Below are positions 1 through 5,545 of a stretch of DNA of 7,705 bases, one piece after another. Below the pieces are notes generated by a model. The model worked only from the letters and a program-made list of their open reading frames with translations, ran no database searches and was not told where the DNA came from. The position numbers and the translations under genes are program-made. Every line of letters begins with the position of its first letter. Positions within the stretch are counted from its first letter, which is position 1. Origin of the DNA: Sulfurovum sp. (GTDB taxonomy: Bacteria > Campylobacterota > Campylobacteria > Campylobacterales > Sulfurovaceae); contig JAPHUJ010000181.1 in assembly GCA_026193735.1 (NCBI GenBank), positions 1 to 7,705 of the forward strand, read 5' to 3'.

Positions 1-383
1 ACACCTACTTGCTTAGAAAGAAGGATGTGCTCTCTAGTTTGTGCCATTGGACCATCAGTCGCAGCAATAACAAGGATAGCACCGTCCATTTGAGCAGCAC
101 CAGTAATCATGTTTTTAACATAATCGGCGTGACCTGGACAGTCTACGTGAGCATAGTGACGTTTGTCTGTTTCATACTCTACGTGAGAAGTAGCAATTGT
201 AATTCCTCTTTCTCTCTCTTCTGGTGCATTATCAATTGCATCATAATCCATAAATGCTGAATTATTTTTAGTAGCGAGTACTGCTGTGATCGCTGCAGTC
301 AGTGTCGTTTTTCCGTGGTCAACGTGACCAATAGTACCGATGTTAACATGCGGTTTTGTTCGTTCGAATTTTGCTTTAGCCAT
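1..383 (-). CDS. tuf: Elongation factor Tu, N-terminal part (runs off the window)
   Basis: EF-Tu carries aminoacyl-tRNA to the ribosome as a GTP complex in the cytoplasm. The first 127 residues are present and the frame is still open at position 1. Visible landmarks are the P-loop GHVDHGKT (residues 19-26), the switch I stretch ERGITI (58-63) with the conserved Thr, and the switch II DCPGH (81-85), followed by [19 protein letters not shown]. The ATG at 383-381 is preceded by AGGAGA at 394-389, a good Shine-Dalgarno site. The gene is last in a minus-strand cluster of four tRNA genes, the same order as tufB in E. coli, and has a candidate promoter of its own at 419-424. The identification is certain; only the truncation by the window edge limits it. 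Confidence 0.98.
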   Translation of the reverse strand, partial: MAKAKFERTKPHVNIGTIGHVDHGKTTLTAAITAVLATKNNSAFMDYDAIDNAPEERERGITIATSHVEYETDKRHYAHVDCPGHADYVKNMITGAAQMDGAILVIAATDGPMAQTREHILLSKQVG

Positions 384-418
384 GCTATTCTCCTAGCGTA
401 AAATGTTTTAAAGGCAGT

Positions 419-424
419 ATTATA
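419..424 (-). promoter_or_regulatory. Candidate internal promoter (-10) for tuf
   Basis: Read on the minus strand this is a perfect TATAAT. Transcription would start near 412, giving a leader of about 29 nt that contains the ribosome binding site. No -35 match lies 16-18 bp upstream (the best is TATGGG), but Campylobacterota housekeeping promoters often lack a conserved -35. It would let EF-Tu be made independently of the upstream tRNA promoter. Inference from sequence only. Confidence 0.5.
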
Positions 425-451
425 CCTAAATTTTCTTAGACCCCATACCGA

Positions 452-493
452 TATGGACAGAACTATTACAAAACTGTAATACTTTTGTCCATA
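452..493 (-). other. Long imperfect hairpin between tRNA-Thr(GGU) and tuf
   Basis: An inverted repeat with arms 452-470 and 475-493 around a 4-nt loop pairs at 17 of 19 positions; the two exceptions are 460/485 and 463/482. On the minus-strand transcript it begins 13 nt after the CCA of tRNA-Thr and lies upstream of the tuf promoter. No U-run follows, so it does not look like an intrinsic terminator. An RNase III-type processing site or a barrier to 3'-5' exonucleases would fit. Confidence 0.7.
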
Positions 494-506
494 CTATCAT
501 GGAGAG

Positions 507-581
507 TGGAGCCCAGAAGCGGAATAGAACCGCCGACCTCTTCCTTACCAAGGAAGTGCTCTGCCACTGAGCTATCTGGGC
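507..581 (-). tRNA. tRNA-Thr (anticodon GGU)
   Basis: A 75-nt cloverleaf with encoded CCA. The acceptor arms GCCCAGA and TCTGGGC pair perfectly (575-581 with 511-517). The anticodon stem CTTCC/GGAAG encloses loop TTGGTAA with anticodon GGT, reading ACC and ACU codons. The T-arm carries GGTTCTATTCC, where T replaces the usual G after TTC. It is the last tRNA before tuf, in the position of thrT in E. coli. A hairpin follows 13 nt downstream. Confidence 0.96.
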
Positions 582-687
582 AACTCATTAAATAACCGCA
601 AAATGAACAAAGTCCATTTCCCCGTGCTAATGCTGTGTTCCATTCCATATGGTGTTCACGCGACTAGTCGTTATTTTGATATATCGT

Positions 688-716
688 ATAGTATTAATAT
701 TTGTTGTTAAAGTCAT
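688..716 (-). promoter_or_regulatory. Weak candidate promoter ahead of tRNA-Thr(GGU)
   Basis: On the minus strand ATGACT (716-711, 4/6 to consensus) and TACTAT (693-688, 4/6) are separated by exactly 17 bp. It could give extra transcription of the last tRNA and tuf. Such matches arise often by chance in AT-rich DNA. Confidence 0.25.
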
Positions 717-744
717 AAATGAATAAAGTAGGAAAGCTTTTATA

Positions 745-779
745 TGTGAAGTTATTAATCTGTTAATACATAATTCACA
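745..779 (-). other. Hairpin just after tRNA-Gly
   Basis: Two stacked 6-bp stems: TGTGAA/TTCACA (745-750 with 774-779) and TATTAA/TTAATA (753-758 with 763-768), with a 4-nt loop. On the minus-strand RNA it starts 14 nt after the CCA of tRNA-Gly. That distance almost equals the 13 nt seen for the hairpin after tRNA-Thr. There is no U-run, so termination is unlikely and a processing role is a better guess. Confidence 0.55.
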
Positions 780-793
780 CAGCTCCCAGTTTA

Positions 794-869
794 TGGAGCG
801 GGCGAAGAGATTCGAACTCTCGACAGCCTGCTTGGAAGGCAGGAACTCTAGCCACTGAGCTACGCCCGC
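794..869 (-). tRNA. tRNA-Gly (anticodon UCC)
   Basis: A 76-nt cloverleaf with encoded CCA. Acceptor arms GCGGGCG and CGCCCGC pair perfectly (863-869 with 798-804). The anticodon stem CCTGC/GCAGG holds loop CTTCCAA with anticodon TCC, reading GGA and GGG codons. The T-arm has the standard GTTCGAATC. It is third in the tRNA operon, equivalent to glyT of E. coli. Confidence 0.97.
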
Positions 870-892
870 AATCTTTTATGTGATTTAACAAA

Positions 893-977
<85 letters not shown>

Positions 978-1023
978 TTAATGTTTAAATCTATACTGGT
1001 CAAACACTGATAATTATATTTTA

Positions 1024-1100
1024 TGGAGCTGGCAAAGGGACTCGAACCCCCGACCTGCTGATTACAAATCAGCTGCTCTAGCCAACTGAGCTACGCCAGC
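1024..1100 (-). tRNA. tRNA-Thr (anticodon UGU)
   Basis: A 77-nt cloverleaf with encoded CCA. Acceptor arms GCTGGCG and TGCCAGC pair with one G-U at the inner end (1094-1100 with 1028-1034). The anticodon stem GCTGA/TCAGC holds loop TTTGTAA, anticodon TGT, reading ACA and ACG codons. It is the first gene of the operon, equivalent to thrU of E. coli, and the promoter lies 38 bp upstream. Confidence 0.97.
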
Positions 1101-1138
1101 ACCATCATTAGAAGTTATTACACTTAAAATGGACGGGA

Positions 1139-1167
1139 ATTATAGACAAATACATTTTAAAAGTCAA
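1139..1167 (-). promoter_or_regulatory. Strong promoter of the tRNA-tuf operon
   Basis: Read on the minus strand, TTGACT (1167-1162, 5/6) and a perfect TATAAT (1144-1139) are separated by the ideal 17 bp. The -10 box is followed by the GC-rich stretch TCCCGTCC, in the place of the discriminator that makes stable-RNA promoters sensitive to ppGpp in other Proteobacteria. It is among the few promoters in the window with a good -35. Confidence 0.88.
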
Positions 1168-1215
1168 GGGTTTTAGGTAAATTTATAAAAATTTCTCTTT
1201 TTTAGGTAATTTCAA

Positions 1216-1221
1216 TAGAAT
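1216..1221 (+). promoter_or_regulatory. Candidate -10 of the yaaA operon
   Basis: TAGAAT matches the -10 consensus at 5 of 6 positions and is preceded by a T-rich stretch (1191-1203), as is common for Campylobacterota promoters. No -35 is evident. It would give a leader of about 28 nt and is divergent from the tRNA promoter. Confidence 0.4.
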
Positions 1222-1255
1222 ACACACATATAAAAAGAAGATAATAGGCTACATA

Positions 1256-1990
1256 ATGAAAATACTACTGGCCCCGAGTGAAACTAAAAAATCTGGAGGT
1301 GATGCCTCTTTTAAGCCTGATGCTTTACTTTTTGAAGCACTATTGCCTCATAGAACAAAGCTATTGCATGCTTATATGAATGTTTTACAGAAAGGTGACA
1401 TGTCTGCACTTTCAAAAATGTTTGGTCTCAAAAAAGAAGCAGATATTCTTGCCCATAAAAAAGATATCATTCATGAACTCACTATGAAAGCCATTCAAAG
1501 ATATACGGGTGTGGCTTTTGATTATCTGGGCTATGAGCATTTAGATGCTGATGCACAATGCTATGTAGACAGCCATGTTATCCTCTTTTCAAATCTCTTT
1601 GGTCCCATACGTGCCTCAGACCTCATACCTGAGTATAAACTCAAACAGGGAGAAGCAGTAAGGGACATCAAAACAGAGAAATTTTATCATGAACACTCTG
1701 CAACACTTATGGAAGACTATCTGGCTGAAGATGAGATACTTGACCTCCGTGCAGGTTTTTATGACAAGTTTTACAAACCCGAAAAACCCTACACTACACT
1801 TAAGTTCATCAAAGAGGGTAAAGTAGTAAGTCATTGGGCAAAAGCCTATAGAGGTATCGTCTTACGTGAAATCGCTAAAGCAAGGTTAGAAACCCTGGAA
1901 GAGTTTATGAAGCTGCCCATAGAGGGACTCAGTATACAAGAGATTGAAACGAAGAAAAACAGAACTGAAATTATTTATGAGATAGGATAA
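1256..1990 (+). CDS. yaaA: YaaA family (DUF328/UPF0246) protein
   Basis: The family is named for E. coli YaaA, which lowers damage from hydrogen peroxide by limiting free intracellular iron; its molecular activity is not settled. The 244-residue length is close to the E. coli protein (about 258). Family landmarks are the start MKILLAPSET, where the family has a short beta strand followed by SP/AP, then AIQRYTGVAFDYL (79-91), VILFSNLFGPIRASDLIPEYKL (108-129) and the C-terminal SHWAKAYRGIVLREIAK (192-208). No signal peptide or membrane segment is present. The ribosome site is weak: AGAAG or TAGG stand 9-18 nt before the ATG. Two bases separate its stop from the next small ORF, and a SUI1-like gene follows, so the three are probably one operon. 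The peroxide role is transferred from E. coli and is not proven in this lineage. Confidence 0.85.
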   Translation: MKILLAPSETKKSGGDASFKPDALLFEALLPHRTKLLHAYMNVLQKGDMSALSKMFGLKKEADILAHKKDIIHELTMKAIQRYTGVAFDYLGYEHLDADAQCYVDSHVILFSNLFGPIRASDLIPEYKLKQGEAVRDIKTEKFYHEHSATLMEDYLAEDEILDLRAGFYDKFYKPEKPYTTLKFIKEGKVVSHWAKAYRGIVLREIAKARLETLEEFMKLPIEGLSIQEIETKKNRTEIIYEIG

Positions 1991-1992
1991 CG

Positions 1993-2091
1993 ATGAAACT
2001 CCCCAGTGAAGATACACTCTATAAGATATTTATTTTTCTTCTGCTACTAATGGTTGTACTGGGTATACTTTTTGATACAGATTATAGTTAG
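1993..2091 (+). CDS. 32-residue single-helix membrane protein, function unknown
   Basis: This short frame has an ATG 2 nt after the yaaA stop, with AGGA about 6 nt upstream inside the yaaA end. The product starts with a polar MKLPSEDTLYK, continues with one strongly hydrophobic stretch (about residues 12-27, IFIFLLLLMVVLGILF) and ends with acidic DTDYS. That is the shape of a small bitopic inner-membrane protein. Its stop codon lies inside the AGGAGG Shine-Dalgarno site of the following gene, so the three genes are likely translated in series. I do not recognise a family. Coupling, RBS and a clean hydrophobic block support it as real, but at this length chance cannot be excluded. Confidence 0.65.
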   Translation: MKLPSEDTLYKIFIFLLLLMVVLGILFDTDYS

Positions 2092-2100
2092 GAGGACTGA

Positions 2101-2436
2101 GTGAAAGAAAAATTATTTGAAATGGGTGCAGATCTTGGAGAGGGTTGGTCCTCGGACAATAAAGACCAACGCTCTCCCAAAGTTTCTACTGAAATTAAAG
2201 TACCCGAAAAACACCAACTGTATTTTGCAAAAGAAAAACGCAGGGGGAAGGTTGTCACTATCGTCAAACCTTTTTACTTAGAGAATGCAACATTACAGGC
2301 TTTACTGAAAACCCTTAAGAAGAAGCTAGGTACCGGGGGAACAGTAAAAGAAGACAGTTTAGAGTTTCAAGGAGATATACCTGCCATGTTACGTAAGCAT
2401 TTAGAGGCATTGGGGTATAGATTTAAAAACGCATGA
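2101..2436 (+). CDS. yciH: SUI1/eIF1-family translation factor, YciH type
   Basis: The 111 residues carry the SUI1 fold signature: the basic KRRGKVVTIV (46-55), a helix (59-74), the turn KLGTGGTVKE (75-84) and LEFQGD (87-92), then a C-terminal helix ending LEALGYRF. Bacterial homologues such as E. coli YciH resemble eukaryotic eIF1 and act at the ribosome, affecting initiation fidelity or start selection under some conditions; the bacterial role is not fully established. The start is GTG at 2101, chosen because AGGAGG (2090-2095) is 5 nt upstream, the strongest ribosome site in the window. A later ATG at residue 8 has no such site. It ends 14 bp before the stop of the convergent SagB-type gene, and no terminator is visible between them. 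Confidence 0.88.
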   Translation: MKEKLFEMGADLGEGWSSDNKDQRSPKVSTEIKVPEKHQLYFAKEKRRGKVVTIVKPFYLENATLQALLKTLKKKLGTGGTVKEDSLEFQGDIPAMLRKHLEALGYRFKNA

Positions 2437-2450
2437 GAGGATTGCAGTAT

Positions 2451-3725
2451 TTACTTACCTATAGCCAATGCATACAATACCATCTCATCGTTCTCCACAA
2501 ATTCATTGACCTCATCATCATAATATGCCCCTATACCGCTACATCCTATCCCAAGATAGAGAGAGGCTACATAAAGTCTATGTCCTATGATCCCTGCTTT
2601 TTGGTAGAGTGCTTGATAGTTCTTGGCTTTAGAGGTCAAGAAAAAGGCTACTGCCCCTTGCATGGAAAGACTATACTGTTCTAAACTCAAATACCCTGCT
2701 TTTCTGGCAAAGTCTCCATACTTGATGTATTCACCTTCTTTATAGAGACCCAACGGCATATCGAGCACTCGGTTCAGCACAACATAGACAGAGACATCTT
2801 CATCACAATCACTGAGTATGGGTTGATGTATGGCTTCCATGATGTAATTGAACTGCCCTTTGGTAATGGCTCCTTCCTGAAAACCTCTTTGTGACCTTCG
2901 GGTAAAGAGTGTCTCTTTGAGTTTCCCGGTATGATACGTGAACTTCGGTGCTTTCACTTCTCTCTTGCACTCTTCCATTTGTATCGTTTCTTGGTACGCC
3001 TGTTCTATGATTGGGTTGGGTTCAAAGGTCTTGCTTCCATCAACATAAGGAAGGGCAAACTCTATAGCAGAGACTTCTTGGCCTTGCATCGGTACCGCCA
3101 CAGAGCACCCAGATAACATCCACTCTCTTCCTTCAAAACCAAACATACGGTTCAGTTTTTCTCTGTCTATCTTGTAAACCATCTGAACTGCGTGAGGTTT
3201 AAGTAGTGCAGAGGCTTCTATGCTGCCCAAAAGATGTCCCCCGTCTAAAAGACAATATCTAAGCGCACGGTTTTTATATTTCCATGAAGAACGATAATAC
3301 ACCGCGGAGACCAAAAAAAGATATCCCTTCATGGCTGTTTTATACCCTAAATACGGTTCTATGCCTTCATCCTCTGTAATGACTTGGAGTAGTGTCAAAG
3401 AGGAAGAACTCACTTCATAATGATATATCCCATCGTCTATACCGTCTACACCTCGTGCTTGAAAATAAAGTTCATTAGGATACAGCGCTCCCGCTGAAGG
3501 GTTAATACGAAGATAGTACTCTCCGCTTGGATAACTTTTCTTTGCCGTTAATCCTGCGATATAATAAAGAAAGTTATCTTCTACTTTATCCAAGTCAAGC
3601 TTTCGTTTTTCGTAACTCTCCGGATAGTTCTTGTAGGTACTTGGCTGGTCTTCCCAAGAGAGTTGGTTGGGATTTGTTCTTACAGAGTTGTAGGAATGTT
3701 TCGTTGTACTATGGTACCAGAACAT
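2451..3725 (-). CDS. SagB/ThcOx-type dehydrogenase with two tandem nitroreductase domains
   Basis: The 424-residue product belongs to the FMN-dependent nitroreductase superfamily, in the SagB/ThcOx branch whose known members oxidise azolines in thiazole/oxazole-modified peptides. The first domain shows RINPSAGALYPNELY (about 73-87) and KNRALRYCLLDGGHLLG (151-167). The second begins with TRRSQRGF (276-283), the usual FMN-phosphate-contacting RRS.R motif, and ends with ASLYLGIGCSGIGAYYDDEV (387-406). The ATG at 3725 is preferred because GAGG lies 6 nt upstream; a TTG three bases earlier is also in frame. It overlaps the DUF309 gene by 17 bp. No YcaO cyclodehydratase, SagC-like protein or precursor peptide is in the window, so the substrate is unknown and RiPP synthesis should not be assumed. 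Confidence 0.88.
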   Translation of the reverse strand: MFWYHSTTKHSYNSVRTNPNQLSWEDQPSTYKNYPESYEKRKLDLDKVEDNFLYYIAGLTAKKSYPSGEYYLRINPSAGALYPNELYFQARGVDGIDDGIYHYEVSSSSLTLLQVITEDEGIEPYLGYKTAMKGYLFLVSAVYYRSSWKYKNRALRYCLLDGGHLLGSIEASALLKPHAVQMVYKIDREKLNRMFGFEGREWMLSGCSVAVPMQGQEVSAIEFALPYVDGSKTFEPNPIIEQAYQETIQMEECKREVKAPKFTYHTGKLKETLFTRRSQRGFQEGAITKGQFNYIMEAIHQPILSDCDEDVSVYVVLNRVLDMPLGLYKEGEYIKYGDFARKAGYLSLEQYSLSMQGAVAFFLTSKAKNYQALYQKAGIIGHRLYVASLYLGIGCSGIGAYYDDEVNEFVENDEMVLYALAIGK

Positions 3726-4071
3726 CAAAGACCTCGGCGTGTTTTATTTTCAAAAATTCTATCCTTTGGCTGGCTTGTTTAAATAGTCCTGCATGTTCTA
3801 TACTCTCTGTACACAAGTATTTGTATTTTTCATATGAAGCGATGACACGCTGTGCTTTATCTTTCACATTTTTTCTATTACGCTTGATATGCTCAAACGT
3901 GATAGCCCCATTGATAAACCCTTTGACCAAATTGCTCAACGGATGTTTGCTTAGTCGTAAAGGGTGCCACGCTTCTTCCAAGACTTCATGAGCCTCAAAA
4001 TATTCTTCTTTATCTAAAAGAACAAGATACTCTTTCAATGCACCTTCTAGATCATCATTCATTGTTAACAT
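3709..4071 (-). CDS. DUF309 domain protein
   Basis: The 120-residue, mostly helical protein has the DUF309 hallmark YFEAHEVLEEAW (24-35), followed by a second helix LVKGFINGAITFEHIKR (48-64) that matches the family's 'fI.Gai....h' pattern. The His-Glu pair of the hallmark is intact and might bind a metal or ligand. The molecular role of DUF309 is unknown. The ATG at 4071 follows the stop of the upstream ORF with one base between; GGTGA lies about 6 nt before it. A second ATG at residue 4 is also possible. Its last 17 bp overlap the SagB-type gene, which implies translational coupling. No signal peptide or membrane segment. Confidence 0.85.
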   Translation of the reverse strand: MLTMNDDLEGALKEYLVLLDKEEYFEAHEVLEEAWHPLRLSKHPLSNLVKGFINGAITFEHIKRNRKNVKDKAQRVIASYEKYKYLCTESIEHAGLFKQASQRIEFLKIKHAEVFDVLVP

Positions 4072-4072
4072 A

Positions 4073-4309
4073 TTATTTCACCGTTATTTCTATTTGGTTT
4101 ATCAAAGCTGTGATATTTGTATCGTACGCAAAACAGCTGTTGATTCTACAAGCAAGATACTTATCACTCTCTTCGGGCTTGCTTAAAACAAAAGGATACT
4201 GCATAGCTTCTATCGCTTTTTTGCTTTTTTGCAACTTTTCAATGTTGCGATTGATACTGATATCTTCTATTTCGTGTATAATAAATCCAATATACCATAA
4301 AGTAGACAA
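4073..4309 (-). CDS. Small protein of unknown family, start uncertain
   Basis: An open frame of 78 codons ends one base before the DUF309 start, suggesting the same operon. The C-terminal part reads like real protein, with a charged helix (NIEKLQKSKKAIEAM, 22-36), YPFVLSKPEESDKYLACRI and a final amphipathic stretch. Two cysteines (in ACRINSC) are 5 residues apart. The longest start, TTG at 4309, has no Shine-Dalgarno site. A likely minus-strand -10 (TATTAT, 4283-4278) sits inside the N-terminal part, so translation may begin later, at TTG 4237 or ATG 4204, though neither has a good ribosome site. I recognise no family. The abutting end is the best argument that it is a gene. Confidence 0.5.
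   Translation of the reverse strand: MSTLWYIGFIIHEIEDISINRNIEKLQKSKKAIEAMQYPFVLSKPEESDKYLACRINSCFAYDTNITALINQIEITVK
4277..4283. promoter_or_regulatory. Overlapping divergent -10 boxes for the dksA-like gene and the minus-strand operon
   Basis: The plus strand has a perfect TATAAT at 4277-4282, giving a leader of about 59 nt before the dksA-like start; a TTGATA (4251-4256) lies upstream but with a 20-bp spacer. The minus strand reads TATTAT at 4283-4278. Face-to-face -10 boxes sharing the same bases would make the two promoters mutually exclusive. Confidence 0.45.
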
Positions 4310-4347
4310 AATGATGAAAATTAAAATTCAGTACAGGGAGGCACTAA

Positions 4348-4695
4348 ATGCTGAGTCTTACAAAAGCAGAAAAAAGTGACATTGAGAAGAAGATAGAGGA
4401 AGACATCCTTGCACTTAGAGAGCAGATAGCTATACTCGAAGAAAAAGTAAAACCAATTGCTCCGGACTGTTCATTGGGAAGACTCACTCGCCTGGAAGCC
4501 ATGGGAGAACAACATGTCAACAACAAGATCCTGGATGAATCAAGATTACGCCTCTCAAGACTCACAAATGCACTTTTACGCGTAGATAAGCCTATGTTTG
4601 GTATATGTATAGAGTGCGAAGAACCTATCGGCATAGGACGCATGAGCATACGTCCTGAGAGCGTACGCTGTGTGGAATGTGCCAATAATTTATAA
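4348..4695 (+). CDS. DksA/TraR-family C4 zinc-finger protein, short form
   Basis: DksA-type proteins enter the RNA polymerase secondary channel and change initiation, often together with ppGpp. This 115-residue member has a coiled-coil hairpin (about 6-80) and a C-terminal zinc finger, C87-X2-C90-X17-C108-X2-C111, with all four cysteines present. The hairpin turn reads PDCSLGRLTRLEAM (39-52) instead of the D..D.A tip that E. coli DksA needs for activity, so the second Asp and the Ala appear to be replaced. The ATG is well supported by GGGAGG 6 nt upstream. This places it with the short DksA-like proteins rather than classic DksA (about 150 residues). It stands alone and is convergent with the S24 repressor gene; no clear terminator is visible between them. 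Confidence 0.87.
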   Translation: MLSLTKAEKSDIEKKIEEDILALREQIAILEEKVKPIAPDCSLGRLTRLEAMGEQHVNNKILDESRLRLSRLTNALLRVDKPMFGICIECEEPIGIGRMSIRPESVRCVECANNL

Positions 4696-4710
4696 ATAGT
4701 ATTATAAAGA

Positions 4711-4791
4711 ATGCTTTTTGAGGAGAGTCCAACAAACTACATTGCCTCTGGAGCTACTGCATCAGTAGCTCATGGAAGAAGTCACATTTAG
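4711..4791 (+). CDS. Possible 26-codon micro-ORF downstream of the dksA-like gene
   Basis: An ATG-started frame encodes 26 residues beginning MLFEESPTNYIASG and ends at TAG 4789-4791. No Shine-Dalgarno site is evident (only AAAG just before). The codons look less AT-driven than the surrounding spacer, which is why I note it. It contains the perfect inverted repeat at 4751-4771. It may be a fragment of a lost gene, an RNA element or chance. Confidence 0.2.
   Translation: MLFEESPTNYIASGATASVAHGRSHI
4751..4771. other. Perfect 9-bp inverted repeat in the convergent spacer
   Basis: GAGCTACTG and CAGTAGCTC flank the 3-nt loop CAT, a stable hairpin in either transcript. It lies between the convergent dksA-like and S24 repressor genes, where a two-way terminator would be expected. 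Neither side has a U-run close to the stem (downstream on plus is ATGGAAGAAG), so it is not a standard intrinsic terminator. Confidence 0.6.
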
Positions 4792-4815
4792 TATATTTAT
4801 AGAATAAAAAATGAC

Positions 4816-5469
4816 TTATAGGCTTTCAATATTCCCTACTACTTTTCCTACAATACTTACTTCATCTGGGGAGATAAGCTCTGGAGAATACATTTTATTA
4901 TCCGATATCAACTCTACCATTCCATCTGCTCTTTGACGAATGCGTTTAATGAAAAGTCCTGTTGTGGTTGAGGCGATAAATATGCCGTCTTTATTGATAT
5001 TCGTTTGTTCCCTATCTACAAACACGATACTTCCATCTTGCAGTGTGGGCTCCATAGACTCACCATCTACATGAATAGCTTCAAGTTCTGTATTTCCCAT
5101 ACCAACCATGTTGTGCATGATCTTCTCGTCCAACGTTATAGTTTCAAAATCTTCATCAAAGCCATAAGCACCCCCTCCTGCACTTGCTCTTATATCTGCA
5201 AAATAGCGTACTTGAAAAAACTTCTCTGTTTCTGCTTTAAGCATATCAACGGCTTGATCAAAAAAAAGCCAGTTCACGGAGATCTTCTTAAGCGCACAAA
5301 ACTCCAATATCTCTTCATACGGAATGGAGTTTCGTTTTTTCATCGTTGCAAACGTTGCCTGAGGGATGTTCAGTGCGGTTGCCACATCTTTATCAAAAAC
5401 TTTTCTTCCTATAGCACTCTCAGAGAGTACATCTTTTAACTTTTCTATAATTTCAGTAAGTATTAACAT
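4816..5469 (-). CDS. CI/LexA-like transcriptional repressor, HTH plus S24 self-cleaving peptidase
   Basis: The 217-residue protein has an N-terminal helix-turn-helix of the phage CI type (about 24-48, VFDKDVATALNIPQATFATM) and a C-terminal S24 peptidase domain. The expected catalytic pair is visible: Ser138 in DGESM and Lys175 in GLFIKR, 37 residues apart as in LexA (S119/K156). The likely self-cleavage bond is Ala97-Gly98 in RASAGGG. Such repressors dimerise on operators and are cut when RecA filaments signal DNA damage. The ATG at 5469 has AAGGAG 5 nt upstream. The gene is divergent from a small Cro-like ORF, and the space between carries repeated operator-like sites that overlap its own -10, so autoregulation is likely. 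This is typical of a prophage immunity region, but no structural or replication genes follow. Confidence 0.9.
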   Translation of the reverse strand: MLILTEIIEKLKDVLSESAIGRKVFDKDVATALNIPQATFATMKKRNSIPYEEILEFCALKKISVNWLFFDQAVDMLKAETEKFFQVRYFADIRASAGGGAYGFDEDFETITLDEKIMHNMVGMGNTELEAIHVDGESMEPTLQDGSIVFVDREQTNINKDGIFIASTTTGLFIKRIRQRADGMVELISDNKMYSPELISPDEVSIVGKVVGNIESL

Positions 5470-5489
5470 TTTAACTCCTTTTTTTATTT

Positions 5490-5507
5490 ATTATATGACA
5501 AATTATA
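5490..5507 (-). promoter_or_regulatory. Candidate promoter(s) of the S24 repressor gene
   Basis: Two minus-strand TATAAT boxes occur, at 5507-5502 and 5495-5490. The first gives a leader of about 26 nt and is the more natural choice; the second would start transcription very near the ribosome site. No good -35 at 16-18 bp; TTGTCA (5533-5528) is 20 bp from the first box. Confidence 0.55.
5492..5504. promoter_or_regulatory. Operator-like site A, overlapping the repressor promoter
   Basis: TATATGACAAATT matches the imperfect dyad AATnTGnCAnATT shared by the sites in this spacer at all but the first fixed position. Its centre, 5498, is 40 bp from that of site C. It covers the -10 candidates of the S24 repressor gene. 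Confidence 0.55.
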
Positions 5508-5523
5508 GGATAGTTTTCTTAAA

Positions 5524-5536
5524 AGTATGACAATTT
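5524..5536. promoter_or_regulatory. Weaker operator-like site B
   Basis: AGTATGACAATTT fits the AATnTGnCAnATT pattern with two mismatches, keeps the TGACA core, and overlaps site C by 5 bp (centres 8 bp apart). Simultaneous occupancy of B and C by separate dimers is therefore doubtful. Confidence 0.3.
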
Positions 5537-5545
5537 GACATATTT
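5530..5545. promoter_or_regulatory. Operator-like site C, first copy of a 16-bp direct repeat
   Basis: ACAATTTGACATATTT occurs identically here and at 5571-5586. The inner 13 bp (5532-5544) form the dyad AATnTGnCAnATT in full. The site includes the perfect TTGACA -35 box of the plus-strand promoter, so a bound repressor would block polymerase. Confidence 0.65.

Larger units (their letters stand above)
582..793 (-). other. 212-nt spacer between tRNA-Gly and tRNA-Thr(GGU)
   Basis: This spacer is much longer than the 23- and 46-nt gaps elsewhere in the cluster. It holds a hairpin at 745-779, a possible weak promoter at 688-716, and a perfect 10-bp palindrome CGACTAGTCG at 661-670. A 60-codon open frame (648-466) runs through tRNA-Thr and is not a gene. 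I see no further RNA or protein gene here. Confidence 0.6.

Noticed and set aside
466..648. 60-codon minus-strand ORF
   Set aside because: It runs straight through tRNA-Thr(GGU) and the hairpin arm; the apparent peptide is translated tRNA sequence.
661..670. Palindrome CGACTAGTCG as an operator
   Set aside because: Ten perfect bases but a single copy with no promoter centred on it; too short to assign.
2437..2450. Terminator between the SUI1-type and SagB-type genes
   Set aside because: The 14-bp convergent gap contains no inverted repeat or T-run.
3527..3991. 154-codon plus-strand ORF
   Set aside because: It is antisense to the well-supported SagB-type and DUF309 genes, spans their junction, and resembles no protein I know.
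4038..4379. 113-codon plus-strand ORF upstream of the dksA-like gene, including a possible leader peptide from the ATGs near 4311
   Set aside because: Antisense to the small unknown gene and out of frame with the dksA-like start; no ribosome site precedes the internal ATGs.
4344..4685. 113-codon minus-strand ORF
   Set aside because: Fully antisense to the DksA-like gene, with Ser/Arg/Met-rich low-complexity composition typical of a shadow frame.
5005..5439. 144-codon plus-strand ORF
   Set aside because: Antisense to the S24 repressor, whose catalytic residues and ribosome site are clear; no start signal for the plus frame.
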